Assembly: GCA_031264185.1 (NCBI GenBank)
Contig: JAISEL010000097.1
Coordinates: forward strand, 1 to 35,094
Length of the DNA: 35,094 nt
Origin: Deltaproteobacteria bacterium
GTDB taxonomy: Bacteria; Desulfobacterota; Desulfarculia; Adiutricales; Adiutricaceae
Direction: 5' to 3'
A program made the position numbers and the translations under genes. The notes below the pieces were generated by a model. It worked only from the letters and a program-made list of their open reading frames with translations. It searched no databases and was not told the DNA's origin. Shown here piece after piece: positions 1 through 9,555 of this stretch. The first letter of the stretch is position 1. The number at the start of each line of letters is the position of its first letter.

Positions 1-335
1 CTCTGATAACCGGGGCCGGACTTGCTCCAGGGCTGGGTATTTTCCCCCACTTCGCCGTCATACGTTACAGTCGTATTGTCCTGAACCTTAATCTTAATCC
101 GGCCGTCCTGGGAAGAAAGACTGACTTCACCGCCGCCGATCAAACGAACCGACTGACCTGGGTAAAGCCTCTGCCCTTCCCTGGCCGCCGAACTTCGGCC
201 TCGTTCTATTATTTCGGCTTTGCCGGCAATTTTTAAGACAGAGACTTGGCTGTCCTTGGCCAAAACAGCCTGCGATAAGCCCGTAAGGGCAAGTAAGAGG
301 ACCAAAAAAACGGCCGAGTATCTGACTTTGCTCAT
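1..335 (-). CDS. FecR-domain-like exported protein, 5' part (gene runs off the left edge)
   Basis: The minus frame starting at ATG 335 stays open to the window edge (111 codons). Residues 1-26 form a signal peptide: K/R near the start, a hydrophobic VFLVLLLALTGL core, and an AVLA/KD cleavage site. The mature part has the FecR-type pattern: GKAEI, then G-RLYPGQSVRLIGGGEVSL, then DGRIKIKVQDNTTV. FecR-like domains usually sit in the periplasm in signalling or in surface proteins; the role here is unknown. A GGAG Shine-Dalgarno 8 nt before ATG supports this start. A longer overlapping reading frame at 127-372 is a shadow, because this frame alone gives a signal peptide. Family assignment is from pattern only. 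Confidence 0.7.
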   Translation of the reverse strand, partial: MSKVRYSAVFLVLLLALTGLSQAVLAKDSQVSVLKIAGKAEIIERGRSSAAREGQRLYPGQSVRLIGGGEVSLSSQDGRIKIKVQDNTTVTYDGEVGENTQPWSKSGPGYQ

Positions 336-406
336 CTAAAATCTCCAAACAATAAGAAAACCACTGCGCCAAAAGCTACCACAATCAGCAGACACGGTCA
401 CCGAAC

Positions 407-430
407 CTTAAAATTGCCCTTAAAATTGCC
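407..430. repeat. 12-bp perfect tandem duplication
   Basis: CTTAAAATTGCC occurs at 407-418 and again at 419-430. It probably arose by replication slippage in non-coding DNA. Confidence 0.9.
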
Positions 431-611
431 ACAGACCGGACCATCAAAAAAACTCCTTCATTTTAGATCCAGACTAACATCAGCAACTAGTCAGCGGCCA
501 ATTGGCTTAAAGTATAAAAAAATTACCTATTATAAAATATATTTAACAAAAATGAATTTATTTATATTGCTTGTTTGAACATTAATTATGCTGTTTTATT
601 TATTTTTTTAA

Positions 612-704
612 TATTACCTCGGCGGATTATTATGATAATCTATTTCTTTATTGATTTTACCTTATGGTGATTTGTTTGTTTCAAAATTATCCGCCGGGGT
701 AATA
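612..704 (-). mobile_element. MITE copy 1 (93 bp, TA-flanked)
   Basis: The ends are inverted repeats of about 24 nt (left TATTACCTCGGCGGATTATT, right end the complement of TATTACCCCGGCGGATAATT). TA flanks both sides, as expected for a TA target duplication. It differs from copy 4 at a single base and is inverted relative to copies 2 and 3. It has no coding capacity, so it must be moved in trans. TA target duplications are typical of IS630/Tc1-mariner transposases, and an IS630 relic lies at 19423-19680. Confidence 0.85.
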
Positions 705-1046
705 ATTAAGATATTATTAAATGCATATTCTATCAAATTAATTAATTGTCTTTAAGTATCTTATGATCTATAATCCTGCCTGTCAAGATACAGCTTGCGG
801 GAATTGCAGACAGCTTAATAGGTTAGTGAGGCCTTCGCCAAACCTACCTGTTTTCAGAAGTTGAGTTAAAAAATAATAATATCAAATACTTATAAATGCA
901 CTTTTCTAAAAACCGGACTTACTGCGAGGCAGTCATTAACAGCCGGTCAAAAATAGATCATGTTTTCATGCAGTTGTTTAGTTGACAAGATGTATACCGG
1001 GTGTCAAAATGTTTTCAAAATTTTGACCCCTGAGGAGTGCTAGTCT

Positions 1047-1457
1047 ATGACATATTCTAATCAGGCTTGTCCTAACAAGGACTGTGCGGATTCCGGCAGG
1101 GCTGGGGGGAAATACTGCCTCATGCCGCAAATACTGGAAACTTCATGACAAAAACCGCCTTTATTGCGAACTTGCGGGAAACGCTTCGCCGCAACTCAAA
1201 ATACCGCTCTTTTTTGGGGCTCACTGTCCCGGGATCGAATTGAGCTGGTTGTTCATGATGCAGAGGAAGGCATGGGCGTTAGAGCCACAACCCAGACTCT
1301 TTGGCGTCAGTACAGCCAGTTTAAGGCAAGTCATTAATAAGGGGCGCGACAATGCCAAAAATTCTTTGGCGGAATGGTGGAATCGCTTCAAATGACAGAA
1401 GTCCAGGTCTATGAGATGCTGACTTTAATCAAAAGAAGACAGATACTGAAAAAATAA
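1047..1457 (+). pseudogene. Broken zinc-finger-type (IS1-like) transposase
   Basis: ATG 1047 follows a GAGGAG Shine-Dalgarno. Frame 1 begins with a CPNKDC zinc-finger motif and hits a stop after about 33 codons. The similarity then continues in a second frame (KNRLYC) and a third (IELVVHDAEEGMGVRATTQ followed by LWRQYSQFK, then a stop). It ends with a KRRQILKK tail at 1457. The order Cys-rich finger, then IELV-xx-EGMGVRATT, resembles the N-terminal DNA-binding half of IS1/IS1595-like transposases. At least two frameshifts and stops make it non-functional. The catalytic DDE/DDN half was not found downstream. Confidence 0.55.
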
Positions 1458-3008
1458 GCTGCAGCAAGGATACGCAGAAACCCGGCTCCGGGCAGCCACA
1501 AACACTTTTGTCCGCCTCCGGCTGCGCAGTCACGTGGAGTTTTGGAAATTTCCGTCAATAGACATTCTCCCAATTCTTCACCTTCTCTGAGGGAAAAACC
1601 GTTATTTGCGGTAATTCCGGCGTCAAGTCTTCTGGGCGCGGGCGGTGTGCGTCTATCACCCTCTTCGTTTTCGAATAGCGGCCGGCGATGGCGAAAACCG
1701 GTCTTCCCAAGGCCGAGTGATAGCCGAACAAAACAGCGGTGAATCCTCCTCATCTTATAGACAAATTCCCAAACACCACGGAAAGACATACCCGATCATG
1801 CTCCAGCACCGGGCCTCCCTCCTTTCGAAGTGCGGCAGTTATGGCTGCATCATTTTTATTGTCCGTCATAATACTGCCTTGCTTTTATATCTAAGATGGG
1901 CATAATAATAACAAGAAGAAGGTATGTCTTATGAGCGGTGAAAACTCACCATTATTGCTAAACATGACCGGCTTCCGTTTAAACACTTCTGATGGTTGCC
2001 GCTTCCGCTTCCAGGGCGCCGCAGGTCAAAAAGCCAAGTTCGGCTTAAAACACAGCCGCCGGAAAAAAATCAGCACGGATAACCAAGTATCTTCATCAAG
2101 GCGGTCAAAGCCATAAACAAGGGTCAGGTCCTGATCGTCATTCTCCGGCATCATAGTGAAGCCCCTGGATCTCAAGGCTAAGTTGATTACTGAGATTGAC
2201 ATCGCTGATCCAAGCGGTCTCAGACCGTACAGCGGCTGACTCTGCAAAATTTACGGCGGCGCTGCCGATAAAAGTGCACATTTTGTCAAGCCAAAACAGA
2301 TGACCCGTACCGGGCACAAATAAATCTGTTTCCATGCGGTAACGCTGGGGTTGAAAATCAATGCTTACAAAATCACTGTATTCATATTTTAGGAAATACT
2401 CGCCGGTGAAGATCTGGCAACTTAAGGCATATTGGTTTTTAAATAGATTTCCGATTAATTTGGGCGGCTCAGGCCATTTAGTTGGTCAAAATTTGCGCTG
2501 TAAAGGCATTAGGAGTCCGCCGTCTTCCCTGACATCATTCCGCCAAGGGTTAAAATTGTCACTCTGCCATCCTTGAACTATTGAACAGTTGAACGCCTGT
2601 TACAGCACCAGCTTGAGGAAGGATCTCACCGGAAGAATAAGTCCCACGGACAGACCAGCGGGAGCGCCAGGCCAAATCCTGGCCCGTAATTGCTGAAAAC
2701 CTGAATTATACACTCTCTTTTGAAGATAGAAGGTCAGAAAAAAAGGCCGAGTTGCTGATTGAACGGCAGGTAACGTTTGGGACAGAGGCCGGTGTTCCGG
2801 TTCACATCAAATAGTTCCCTCTTCCACTGCTTATGCTTCTTATAAAAGCGGAGCAATCGCAGCCGGCAGCTCCAGGATACCCGCCCGGCCCGTAAGGTTA
2901 TGCTCACGGCTAAACTCCTGACTGACCAAAGAAGCTCGGGGCGTTTAAATTTAGGCCGGACTGAAATGTCTGGCCAAAATTAATATTGCACCCGAAAAAA
3001 GTTCTGCC
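1458..3008. other. Eroded region without an intact gene
   Basis: Neither strand has a convincing gene. Short open stretches exist but have no start signals or coherent domains. Examples are a plus-strand piece containing IKAVKAINKGQVLIVI near 2095-2150, and one ending LLIERQVTFGTEAGVPVHIK at about 2814. They look like patches of one or more decayed genes in several frames. The region lies downstream of the type VI operon, where a secreted effector often sits, so a lost effector is possible but not shown. Confidence 0.5.
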
Positions 3009-6000
3009 CTAAACGGTCCTGCCGACTTTCAGGCAGGTCATGTTTAAGTCAGCCTGGGAAAACAGAGTGTATTTATCAATTGTGGTCCGAAAGAGATCGG
3101 CTGCGTACAGGCTGGCTCCGGTGAAATCAGCCCCGGACAGGTCGGCACCGCCTAAAACTGCCTTAAACAGATCGGCCCTGACCAGTCTGGCGCCTTTTAA
3201 GCTGGCCCCGAATAAGCCGGTTTCCTTTAAAACGGCCCCGGAAAAATTAGTTCCGCTTAAATCCGCTCCGCCTAAATCGGCTTTAGAGGCCTTGACCCCG
3301 ATAAATTTGGCGCCTTTGGCCTGGGAATTAAAAAGAAGAAAGTCGTTTAAATCGGACAGGGACAAATCGGCCCCGGCCAGCTGGCAGGCTAAAATCCGCA
3401 GATTAATACCCTGAACTCTGGTCAGATCGGCGCCGGCTAAATTGCTTTCTTCCATGTAAGCCTGATCTAATTTGGCTCCAGACAGATTGGCGCCCTTTAA
3501 AATGACTTTAGTAAAACCGGCTCCGGCCAGTTCGGCTCCGGAAAAATCGGCTTTCTCCAGGGACATATCCCTGAATAAGGCCCCTGTTAAAACGGCCCCT
3601 TTGAACCGGCCCGAGACCAGGGTTTTGGCCAGAACCGCTCCGGGGGCCTTAAGGCCGGAAAGATCCAAAGCCTGCATATCGGCTCCGCTCAGATCGGCTC
3701 CGGTCAAATTAATTCCGGCCACTTTGGCAGAACCGAAAACGGCTCCGGTTAATATGGCTGAAGTCAGATTGGCTCCGGTTAAATTGCTCCGGTCAAGCTT
3801 AACTCCCTCTAAAACCGCCCCGCTGAAATCGGCTCCCGCCAGACCGGCCCCGGATAAATCTGACATCCTTAAGTCCGCGCCTTTAAAATTGCGGCCGGCC
3901 AGGTTAAGATCCTTCAAATCCAGGCCGGCTAAAGCCTTGCCTTCAAAAGAAGCCCAGGAATCGGCCAGATATTTTTCTACCTCCTGGCGGTCGGTAAAAA
4001 CAGCCGGATCTTTGGCCTCGGCGTCTTTATCTTCAGGCTTAGGGCCGGCAGTCTGTTCGGGTTCTTTCGGTTCAGGGGGCTTGGGCGGAGATGACTTAAT
4101 GTCCAGTGGCTGGGGATTTAAAATGTCCAGAGTCCCTATTACGGCCAAAATCTTCGGGTTACTGAGTCCGGCCATTAAAGCGATATCCTTAAGGGAATTT
4201 ACGTCAGCCGGGGGGGCTTTTCTTAAAGTATGGATTTGAGGCAGAGCGGCGGCCAGTTCCTGGTGCTCGGGATCCAAAGCCAATGTATCCAATGCCCGGC
4301 CCAGATCGTCATCGCTCCAGGCAATTTTTTTTATGTCCTGAGAGTTTTTTTGGAACTTACCGGCCATGGTCCCTGGAAAAAGACCCATAGCCGCATCCAG
4401 TTCCGGGCCTAATGAGGCTAAATGGGCGTTTTTCTCAGCCCAGGAGAGATCTTTAGTGATCTCGGAAGAGGCATCCAGCTTTTCCAGAGCGGCCAGAACC
4501 TGTTCTCCATTATCCGGACTGAGTCCCAAAGCGGCCCAGTCAAATGCGGGCGGATTGGCCAGCGCCTCCAGTTGGGAAGGCGTTAAAAAGGCCTGAAGCT
4601 GTTTGGCCGGGTCACCGGAAAAAAGAAATTTAATTTTCTGGGCCAGTTCGCTTCCCGCCTGAGGGGAAACGCCGATTAAAGCGGCTAATTCCTGGCCGTA
4701 CCGGTCGACGGCCTCAAAAAAATCAGCCTGGGTTTCAAAAGCCGTCTGATCCGGCAGGGGCAAAGAAGCTGCCTTTTGCAGGTCAGAAGCCGTCTGAGGC
4801 GAAAAGCCCTGACTTATTAAATGCTCTTGCACACCCGCTTCGGACGGATTGACCCCGGCCGCCATTTTTTCTATCCTGGTCATGTCCTGAGTGTTTTTTT
4901 CTATCCTGGCGGCCACATCGCTCATTTGCAAGTCGCTCAGACCACCGGCCGCCAGAGCGGAGCTGATCTCCGGCCAGGATTCGGCTAAAATATCCTGGGC
5001 TTTCCGGCCGACCTGAGCCATGGCAGGCGGGGGGGCCAATTTGGGAGGCTCAGGCAACTTAGAATCCTGAGGCCTGACGGCCACGGAAGACTTGGCTTCC
5101 GGCGCCGGCGGACTTTTAGGAGCCTCTGATTCCAACGGCGGCGGCGGCATTAAAGGCGCCTCCTCGGCCTTGACCGCTATAGCCCGGGCCAGAAGAATAT
5201 CGGCCGATTCAGGCTTACTGTCCAACGGCTCCAAAACGGCCAAAAGAGTTTCAATGTCTGAGGCCTTCTGGTCAGCCGCCTTAACCGAGGCGTGCCAGAA
5301 AATTAAGGCGCTCTCAAAAGCCGGGAAGAGCCAGACTGTATCTAAATTAGGCGCGACTTCCGAAACCTTATAATCCTTATTATCACTTCTCCTTAACATT
5401 ATCCGCAGCCTTAAACCCGGCAGTGCCGCCGATAAAACGCCTCCCTCCGGCCGGACATTTTTAAGATAAAGCCTTTCGTCACCTCGGAAGAATCCGGAAC
5501 CTAAGATCTGGGCCTTTTGGGCTAAATTAAAAAAACCGTAATCAAAATCCGGCGGAAATCCGGGCCAGTATTTGTTCTGCCACTCATCGTCAAAAGTGCC
5601 CAAATTTTTAAGTCCGGCCGTTGTTCTCGGACAGGGCAAAGGCGAAGCCGGTCCGTCTGCGACCTGACCTTGACCGCCGTCTGAATCCGGCCGGAACTCA
5701 AAAACCTGAGGCGAAGTCAGAGTCCCCATCGGACCGGCCGTTTCGCCAGGTTTTATGCCGTAGGGGTTTAAAGCCTCATCGTAAAACGTTTTACCCCAGC
5801 TTAATGGCATTTCATTAAAAGATAAAGGCCCCTGTTTTTCGTATTTTTCCCCAATGACCAAAAAATCCCTGGCCAGTGTTCCGACCTTAAGCGAGACATG
5901 AACCGGCTGGGCCGAGGCGTTGGAACTGACAGGGTAAGCTGAACAGGCGCAGAGAAACTCGCCCTGTTTTTTGCTTATCCCTGAGTCCAACGAAAGACCT

Positions 6001-6176
6001 TGAGCCTGATACGGCAGAAGAGACAAAACCGCTGAGGCGTAGACTGAGGCCGGGTCAAGGACTGACCCGTCACGGAGAGACAGGCCCAGAGCAAAAGTCA
6101 GGGCCAGACGGTCCAATCCCCGGTGCAGATAATTTTGCCCGGTAAGAAACAGACTGTTCGGCAGGATTTTTTTCAT
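3009..6176 (-). CDS. DUF2169 protein fused to a pentapeptide-repeat domain (T6SS accessory)
   Basis: 1055 residues and the last gene of the operon, 9 nt after vgrG. Residues about 20-315 match DUF2169: a GEFL motif, the NPYGIKPGE segment, then FDDEWQ-WPGFPPDFDYGFFN, FRGDERLYLKNVRPEG and LPGLRLRI. DUF2169 proteins are encoded with VgrG and PAAR-like proteins and are thought to act as adaptors or chaperones loading effectors on the spike. A Pro/Ala-rich linker (about 340-390) and a helical Ala/Leu-rich section (about 390-720) follow. Residues about 745-1040 are consecutive pentapeptide repeats of A(D/N)LSG type, predicted to form a right-handed quadrilateral beta-helix. The ATG is preceded by GAGACAG. 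Cytoplasmic or spike-associated; target unknown. Confidence 0.85.
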   Translation of the reverse strand: MKKILPNSLFLTGQNYLHRGLDRLALTFALGLSLRDGSVLDPASVYASAVLSLLPYQAQGLSLDSGISKKQGEFLCACSAYPVSSNASAQPVHVSLKVGTLARDFLVIGEKYEKQGPLSFNEMPLSWGKTFYDEALNPYGIKPGETAGPMGTLTSPQVFEFRPDSDGGQGQVADGPASPLPCPRTTAGLKNLGTFDDEWQNKYWPGFPPDFDYGFFNLAQKAQILGSGFFRGDERLYLKNVRPEGGVLSAALPGLRLRIMLRRSDNKDYKVSEVAPNLDTVWLFPAFESALIFWHASVKAADQKASDIETLLAVLEPLDSKPESADILLARAIAVKAEEAPLMPPPPLESEAPKSPPAPEAKSSVAVRPQDSKLPEPPKLAPPPAMAQVGRKAQDILAESWPEISSALAAGGLSDLQMSDVAARIEKNTQDMTRIEKMAAGVNPSEAGVQEHLISQGFSPQTASDLQKAASLPLPDQTAFETQADFFEAVDRYGQELAALIGVSPQAGSELAQKIKFLFSGDPAKQLQAFLTPSQLEALANPPAFDWAALGLSPDNGEQVLAALEKLDASSEITKDLSWAEKNAHLASLGPELDAAMGLFPGTMAGKFQKNSQDIKKIAWSDDDLGRALDTLALDPEHQELAAALPQIHTLRKAPPADVNSLKDIALMAGLSNPKILAVIGTLDILNPQPLDIKSSPPKPPEPKEPEQTAGPKPEDKDAEAKDPAVFTDRQEVEKYLADSWASFEGKALAGLDLKDLNLAGRNFKGADLRMSDLSGAGLAGADFSGAVLEGVKLDRSNLTGANLTSAILTGAVFGSAKVAGINLTGADLSGADMQALDLSGLKAPGAVLAKTLVSGRFKGAVLTGALFRDMSLEKADFSGAELAGAGFTKVILKGANLSGAKLDQAYMEESNLAGADLTRVQGINLRILACQLAGADLSLSDLNDFLLFNSQAKGAKFIGVKASKADLGGADLSGTNFSGAVLKETGLFGASLKGARLVRADLFKAVLGGADLSGADFTGASLYAADLFRTTIDKYTLFSQADLNMTCLKVGRTV

Positions 6177-6185
6177 AGTTCTGTC

Positions 6186-9100
6186 TCAACCAAGCATAAT
6201 GGCGGCGCTGGATATCTTAACGCTCACGGCTCCGACGGAATGGGTTATGCCCGAGGCATCCAGGGCCATTTTGTTAGCCCCGACCTGGATGGCGATCTGG
6301 ACTGAATTTTTCAAATTGACCGCGCTAGGACCCAAAGTCAGGCAGGAATTGGGATTCAAGGCCAGTTTAACCGATGCGGACTCCATGGTCAGACCGGCTT
6401 GGGCGTTGAGCTGCATCACGGCTTTGGTGTTTTCCTGAAGCGCTATTTTGGTGTTCTGGCCCTCCTGAACAGTAGTCCCGGCTTCAGCCAAAGTGATCCG
6501 CCGGTCCAAAGGTCCTCCGGGTCTTATATTTCCGTTCTGAATAAGCTCAATGTTGCTGGCATCTGTTGTCTGAAGTGTAATATGATTGCCGCCTCCTATG
6601 GTCTTTAAAAGTATGCCCGAAGTCATCACGGGATCATAGTCGACCGGCACCTGCGCTCCCAGTTGGTGAACGGCCGCATCCAAAAGAATTCCTAAGGCTA
6701 CGACCTTGTCCGGCCCGTCGGGCAGATCGTACCAAATAGAGTATAATCCTCTCAGGTTCTGATAAATTCCTCTGTGTAACTCATACACTAATTCATTCGG
6801 TTCGTCCACACCGGCTATTAGCTGGATCTGTTTGCCGCTTTTGGCCACCAGAGCTTCAAAGGACTGGAGACTAATCTCAAGGGCTCTGGTCCGGGCCAAT
6901 TCGGCGTTAATTAAGACCGTTTTTGAGGTCTTGTAACTGGGGGTGGGGGTGGAGGCGCCGCCGTAGAGATTCTTCAAAACCTCCGGCTTCAGCAAATCAG
7001 TCGGGGCGTTATCTTCCGAAATGCCGTGCCTTAAGACATCACCCAGGGAAGCCACGGCAGATTCTATGATGGCCGGGCCGTAGCCGGACACGGAGACGGC
7101 ATCATTGGACTTTATATTGACGTAGGAATCGGAGTTATGGATTAAAATACCTTTGGCCGGGCCGCTAAAGTTCCCCATCGCCTTAAGCAAAACATATTCC
7201 GAAAGGAATTGGGCAATGACATCCACCGCTTTTGAGCCGTCGGCCAGGCCGACGGCAAAACGCTTCATAAACTTAGTATCACCAGTCGGGGCAGCATCCA
7301 ACTGACTGTAGTCGCCTTCGTGGTCTGCGTACTCATTGTAATCGTCATAATTGCGGTGGCCAGTATCCGCATCTTTGGTGGCGGTCACGAGATTGCCCAG
7401 CAGCATGCAGATATTGACCATGTTCTTACTGGTGTCTATTTTACTTTTCAGGGCCGATTTAGCCCCGGCCCCGGAAGCCAGCAGACTTACCAAGTTGGAG
7501 TGCGGTCTGACCGGCGATGCCTCCAATTCTTTCTTGGCCGCCAAAAAAGAATGAAACTTGCTGATAGCCTCCAGACTCAAACTCAGAACTCCGCCGGCTT
7601 TGGTGGCTATAGCCGAAGGCTTGGTAGGGCTTTTATCGCTTTTCGTCTGATCGTCCCCTAAAGAGGCTCCCTCATCGTAAGCTACCTTTATTGTTTGAAG
7701 AAACGCAGCCAACTTCACATAAGAGTCAGAGTCAACACTGATTACATGCTGGGTGCCGGACACGAACGAGGTTTTGTTGGCCGTAGAGGTCGAGGAGTTG
7801 AAGTTGATTATATTAAAATCATCGGCCTGAATAAGGGCATTGGTCGGATTTTGGAGCTTGGAGGTAAAAACAATGGCCCCCCGGTCAGAACCGCTGGTGA
7901 AAGACATTTTCTGGCTCTCGGAATCGTCGGAAAAAAGAAGGGAGCTGCCGCCTTTTGTACCTAATCCGCTAAAGGTCCGGGTGGACGAATTTACGACATT
8001 GTTTGTTTCAGCATTGGCCACAGCTCCGGCTATAACCGGCCGATCGGGATTGCCGTCCACAAACGTCAGAAGGACCTCCGCTCCGGGAGTGAGAGGAAAA
8101 TTCTGGCCGTACCCGCTGCCGACGTAAGGCTGGGCCATACGGATCCAGGCAGAAGCTTTGCCGCCGCCCCGGCCGGAGATATCCAAAGGCAGTAAAATTT
8201 TATAGCGGCCGTAACCGTCGATTTCCGGGGACTGACCGCTCCCGGCCCCGTCAATCCAGGCCGTAATGGAACCGGCAATTTTTTTGCGCGGTATAGTCCT
8301 CTGGGGCCGGTACTGCGTACTGAGCTTAACGGCCGTCAGGTGATGGGTGAAATTTGTATCCTCATATTCCAAATCCAGGCCCAGCTGCGAGGCTATACGG
8401 CCGGCCTGGGACCCGGAAAAATCGGTCCGAACCGTCAGATAGCGGTCATTAAAGCCGCCCCAGGGATGGCCGGACAGAGTAAACGTCAGTCCAGGTTTAA
8501 AGCCCGGCACATAGGTGGCTAAAAAACAGCTTTCCGAGGCCGTTAAAAATTCTTCTTTGCGGATATTGCCCAGACGCCGCCCTTCGGCTTCGGTCGTGAA
8601 GTTTTCTCCGTAAAGATGGATCTCCCCCCGGCCCCGCTCGGAAACCTCAATCAGGACTTCCAAAGGCCGGTTGGGATCTTCCCAGTTGTAATCTTTTAGC
8701 AAAAGAGTTCCGGGTGGCATTTGGTTTTCGGCCCGAAAATCAAATGCCACCGGATTAAGATCGGCCGGATTAAGACCAGAGGCGGTGACGTAAGTTAAAT
8801 TCAGTTCATTGTCCCCGTCCAGAATTGGGGGGAACTGGACTGAAGAATCGGTAATAACGGCCACCTCTCCGTCCTGGGTCTGGTCGAAATAAAGTCCCAA
8901 GCCCTCAAACTGCATGGTCCGCAAGACAAAATCCAAAAGATCCTCGTCGTACTGAAAAACAAATTCTCTTTGGGGATAACCGCCGTTTTGAGCCTCAAGG
9001 CGGTACCTGTCCGGGGCCAGACCGCCGAACTTAAAACTTTCTTTTATGACATCCAGACTGGTTAAATCCAAATGGATACGGTTTTGGATCTGACCGGCTA

Positions 9101-9443
9101 AAAGGCCCAAAGATGGCACCAGCTCCAGTTCCAAAAGCGTATAGCTGCCGGCCTGGATCCCGCAGGTCAGTTTGGTCAGAATTCCGGTCCAGACTGTCCT
9201 GGAAGCCTGAGCCCCTGGCCCGGTGTGGCTGCCGCCGTTATCGACAGTCAAAGAGCCGGGGGTGGCAAAAAAATCTGACCACTGGGCATTTTTCAGAGCC
9301 GCAGTCGGCACCAGCACTGTCACCGACAGACGGTAGAGGCTGTTTAATGCGGCTTGCCCGGAAAACTTCAGGACCTGGACGCTTATTTCCGGATGGGAAA
9401 CAAAAGTAAAACTGAAAGTTACTGGATTTGCTGCGTTGGCCAT
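6186..9443 (-). CDS. vgrG: VgrG type VI secretion spike protein, long form
   Basis: 1085 residues from ATG 9443, which has GGGG 8 nt upstream; a TTG four codons earlier is less likely. The N-terminal third is gp27-like, with a FQYDEDLLDFVLRTMQFEGL core around residue 175. The gp5-like OB-fold module follows: a DGYGRYKILLPLD segment, WIRMAQPYVGSGYG and PGAEVLLTFVDGNPDRPVI, the last a VgrG hallmark. After about residue 490 comes a long tail. It begins with the usual SRTFSGLGTKGGSSLLFSDD stretch. An unusual 300-residue helix-rich insertion follows (about 590-900) before the repetitive beta-prism-like end. VgrG trimers form the puncturing tip. The insertion could be a cargo-binding or effector part; no catalytic motif was recognised. 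Confidence 0.92.
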   Translation of the reverse strand: MANAANPVTFSFTFVSHPEISVQVLKFSGQAALNSLYRLSVTVLVPTAALKNAQWSDFFATPGSLTVDNGGSHTGPGAQASRTVWTGILTKLTCGIQAGSYTLLELELVPSLGLLAGQIQNRIHLDLTSLDVIKESFKFGGLAPDRYRLEAQNGGYPQREFVFQYDEDLLDFVLRTMQFEGLGLYFDQTQDGEVAVITDSSVQFPPILDGDNELNLTYVTASGLNPADLNPVAFDFRAENQMPPGTLLLKDYNWEDPNRPLEVLIEVSERGRGEIHLYGENFTTEAEGRRLGNIRKEEFLTASESCFLATYVPGFKPGLTFTLSGHPWGGFNDRYLTVRTDFSGSQAGRIASQLGLDLEYEDTNFTHHLTAVKLSTQYRPQRTIPRKKIAGSITAWIDGAGSGQSPEIDGYGRYKILLPLDISGRGGGKASAWIRMAQPYVGSGYGQNFPLTPGAEVLLTFVDGNPDRPVIAGAVANAETNNVVNSSTRTFSGLGTKGGSSLLFSDDSESQKMSFTSGSDRGAIVFTSKLQNPTNALIQADDFNIINFNSSTSTANKTSFVSGTQHVISVDSDSYVKLAAFLQTIKVAYDEGASLGDDQTKSDKSPTKPSAIATKAGGVLSLSLEAISKFHSFLAAKKELEASPVRPHSNLVSLLASGAGAKSALKSKIDTSKNMVNICMLLGNLVTATKDADTGHRNYDDYNEYADHEGDYSQLDAAPTGDTKFMKRFAVGLADGSKAVDVIAQFLSEYVLLKAMGNFSGPAKGILIHNSDSYVNIKSNDAVSVSGYGPAIIESAVASLGDVLRHGISEDNAPTDLLKPEVLKNLYGGASTPTPSYKTSKTVLINAELARTRALEISLQSFEALVAKSGKQIQLIAGVDEPNELVYELHRGIYQNLRGLYSIWYDLPDGPDKVVALGILLDAAVHQLGAQVPVDYDPVMTSGILLKTIGGGNHITLQTTDASNIELIQNGNIRPGGPLDRRITLAEAGTTVQEGQNTKIALQENTKAVMQLNAQAGLTMESASVKLALNPNSCLTLGPSAVNLKNSVQIAIQVGANKMALDASGITHSVGAVSVKISSAAIMLG

Positions 9444-9555
9444 GATTCGCCCCAAATAAGGTCAAACATAAACCACTGACCTTATGGATATGTAGTTGGA
9501 TTTAAAATTTCCGAAAAATTCGCCGGACAAACTGACTGCATTTATGCCTGTAATT

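Larger units (their letters stand above)
336..1046. other. AT-rich intergenic region
   Basis: No gene is seen apart from MITE copy 1 (612-704). It should hold the promoter of the minus-strand FecR-like gene. A perfect 12-bp tandem duplication (CTTAAAATTGCC twice) lies at 407-430. Reading frames are short and stop-rich. Confidence 0.6.

Noticed and set aside
1409-1789. Minus-strand 126-codon frame
   Set aside because: It overlaps the end of the transposase relic, has no ribosome site and its peptide shows no domain. Treated as part of the eroded region.
3472-4239. Long plus-strand open frame opposite the pentapeptide fusion
   Set aside because: It is the antisense shadow of repeated GCC/GAT-type codons in the pentapeptide region, lacks a ribosome site and gives a low-complexity Ala/Pro/Lys peptide.
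7320-8127. Plus-strand open frames inside vgrG
   Set aside because: They lie antisense to clearly conserved VgrG sequence and have no start signals or domains.
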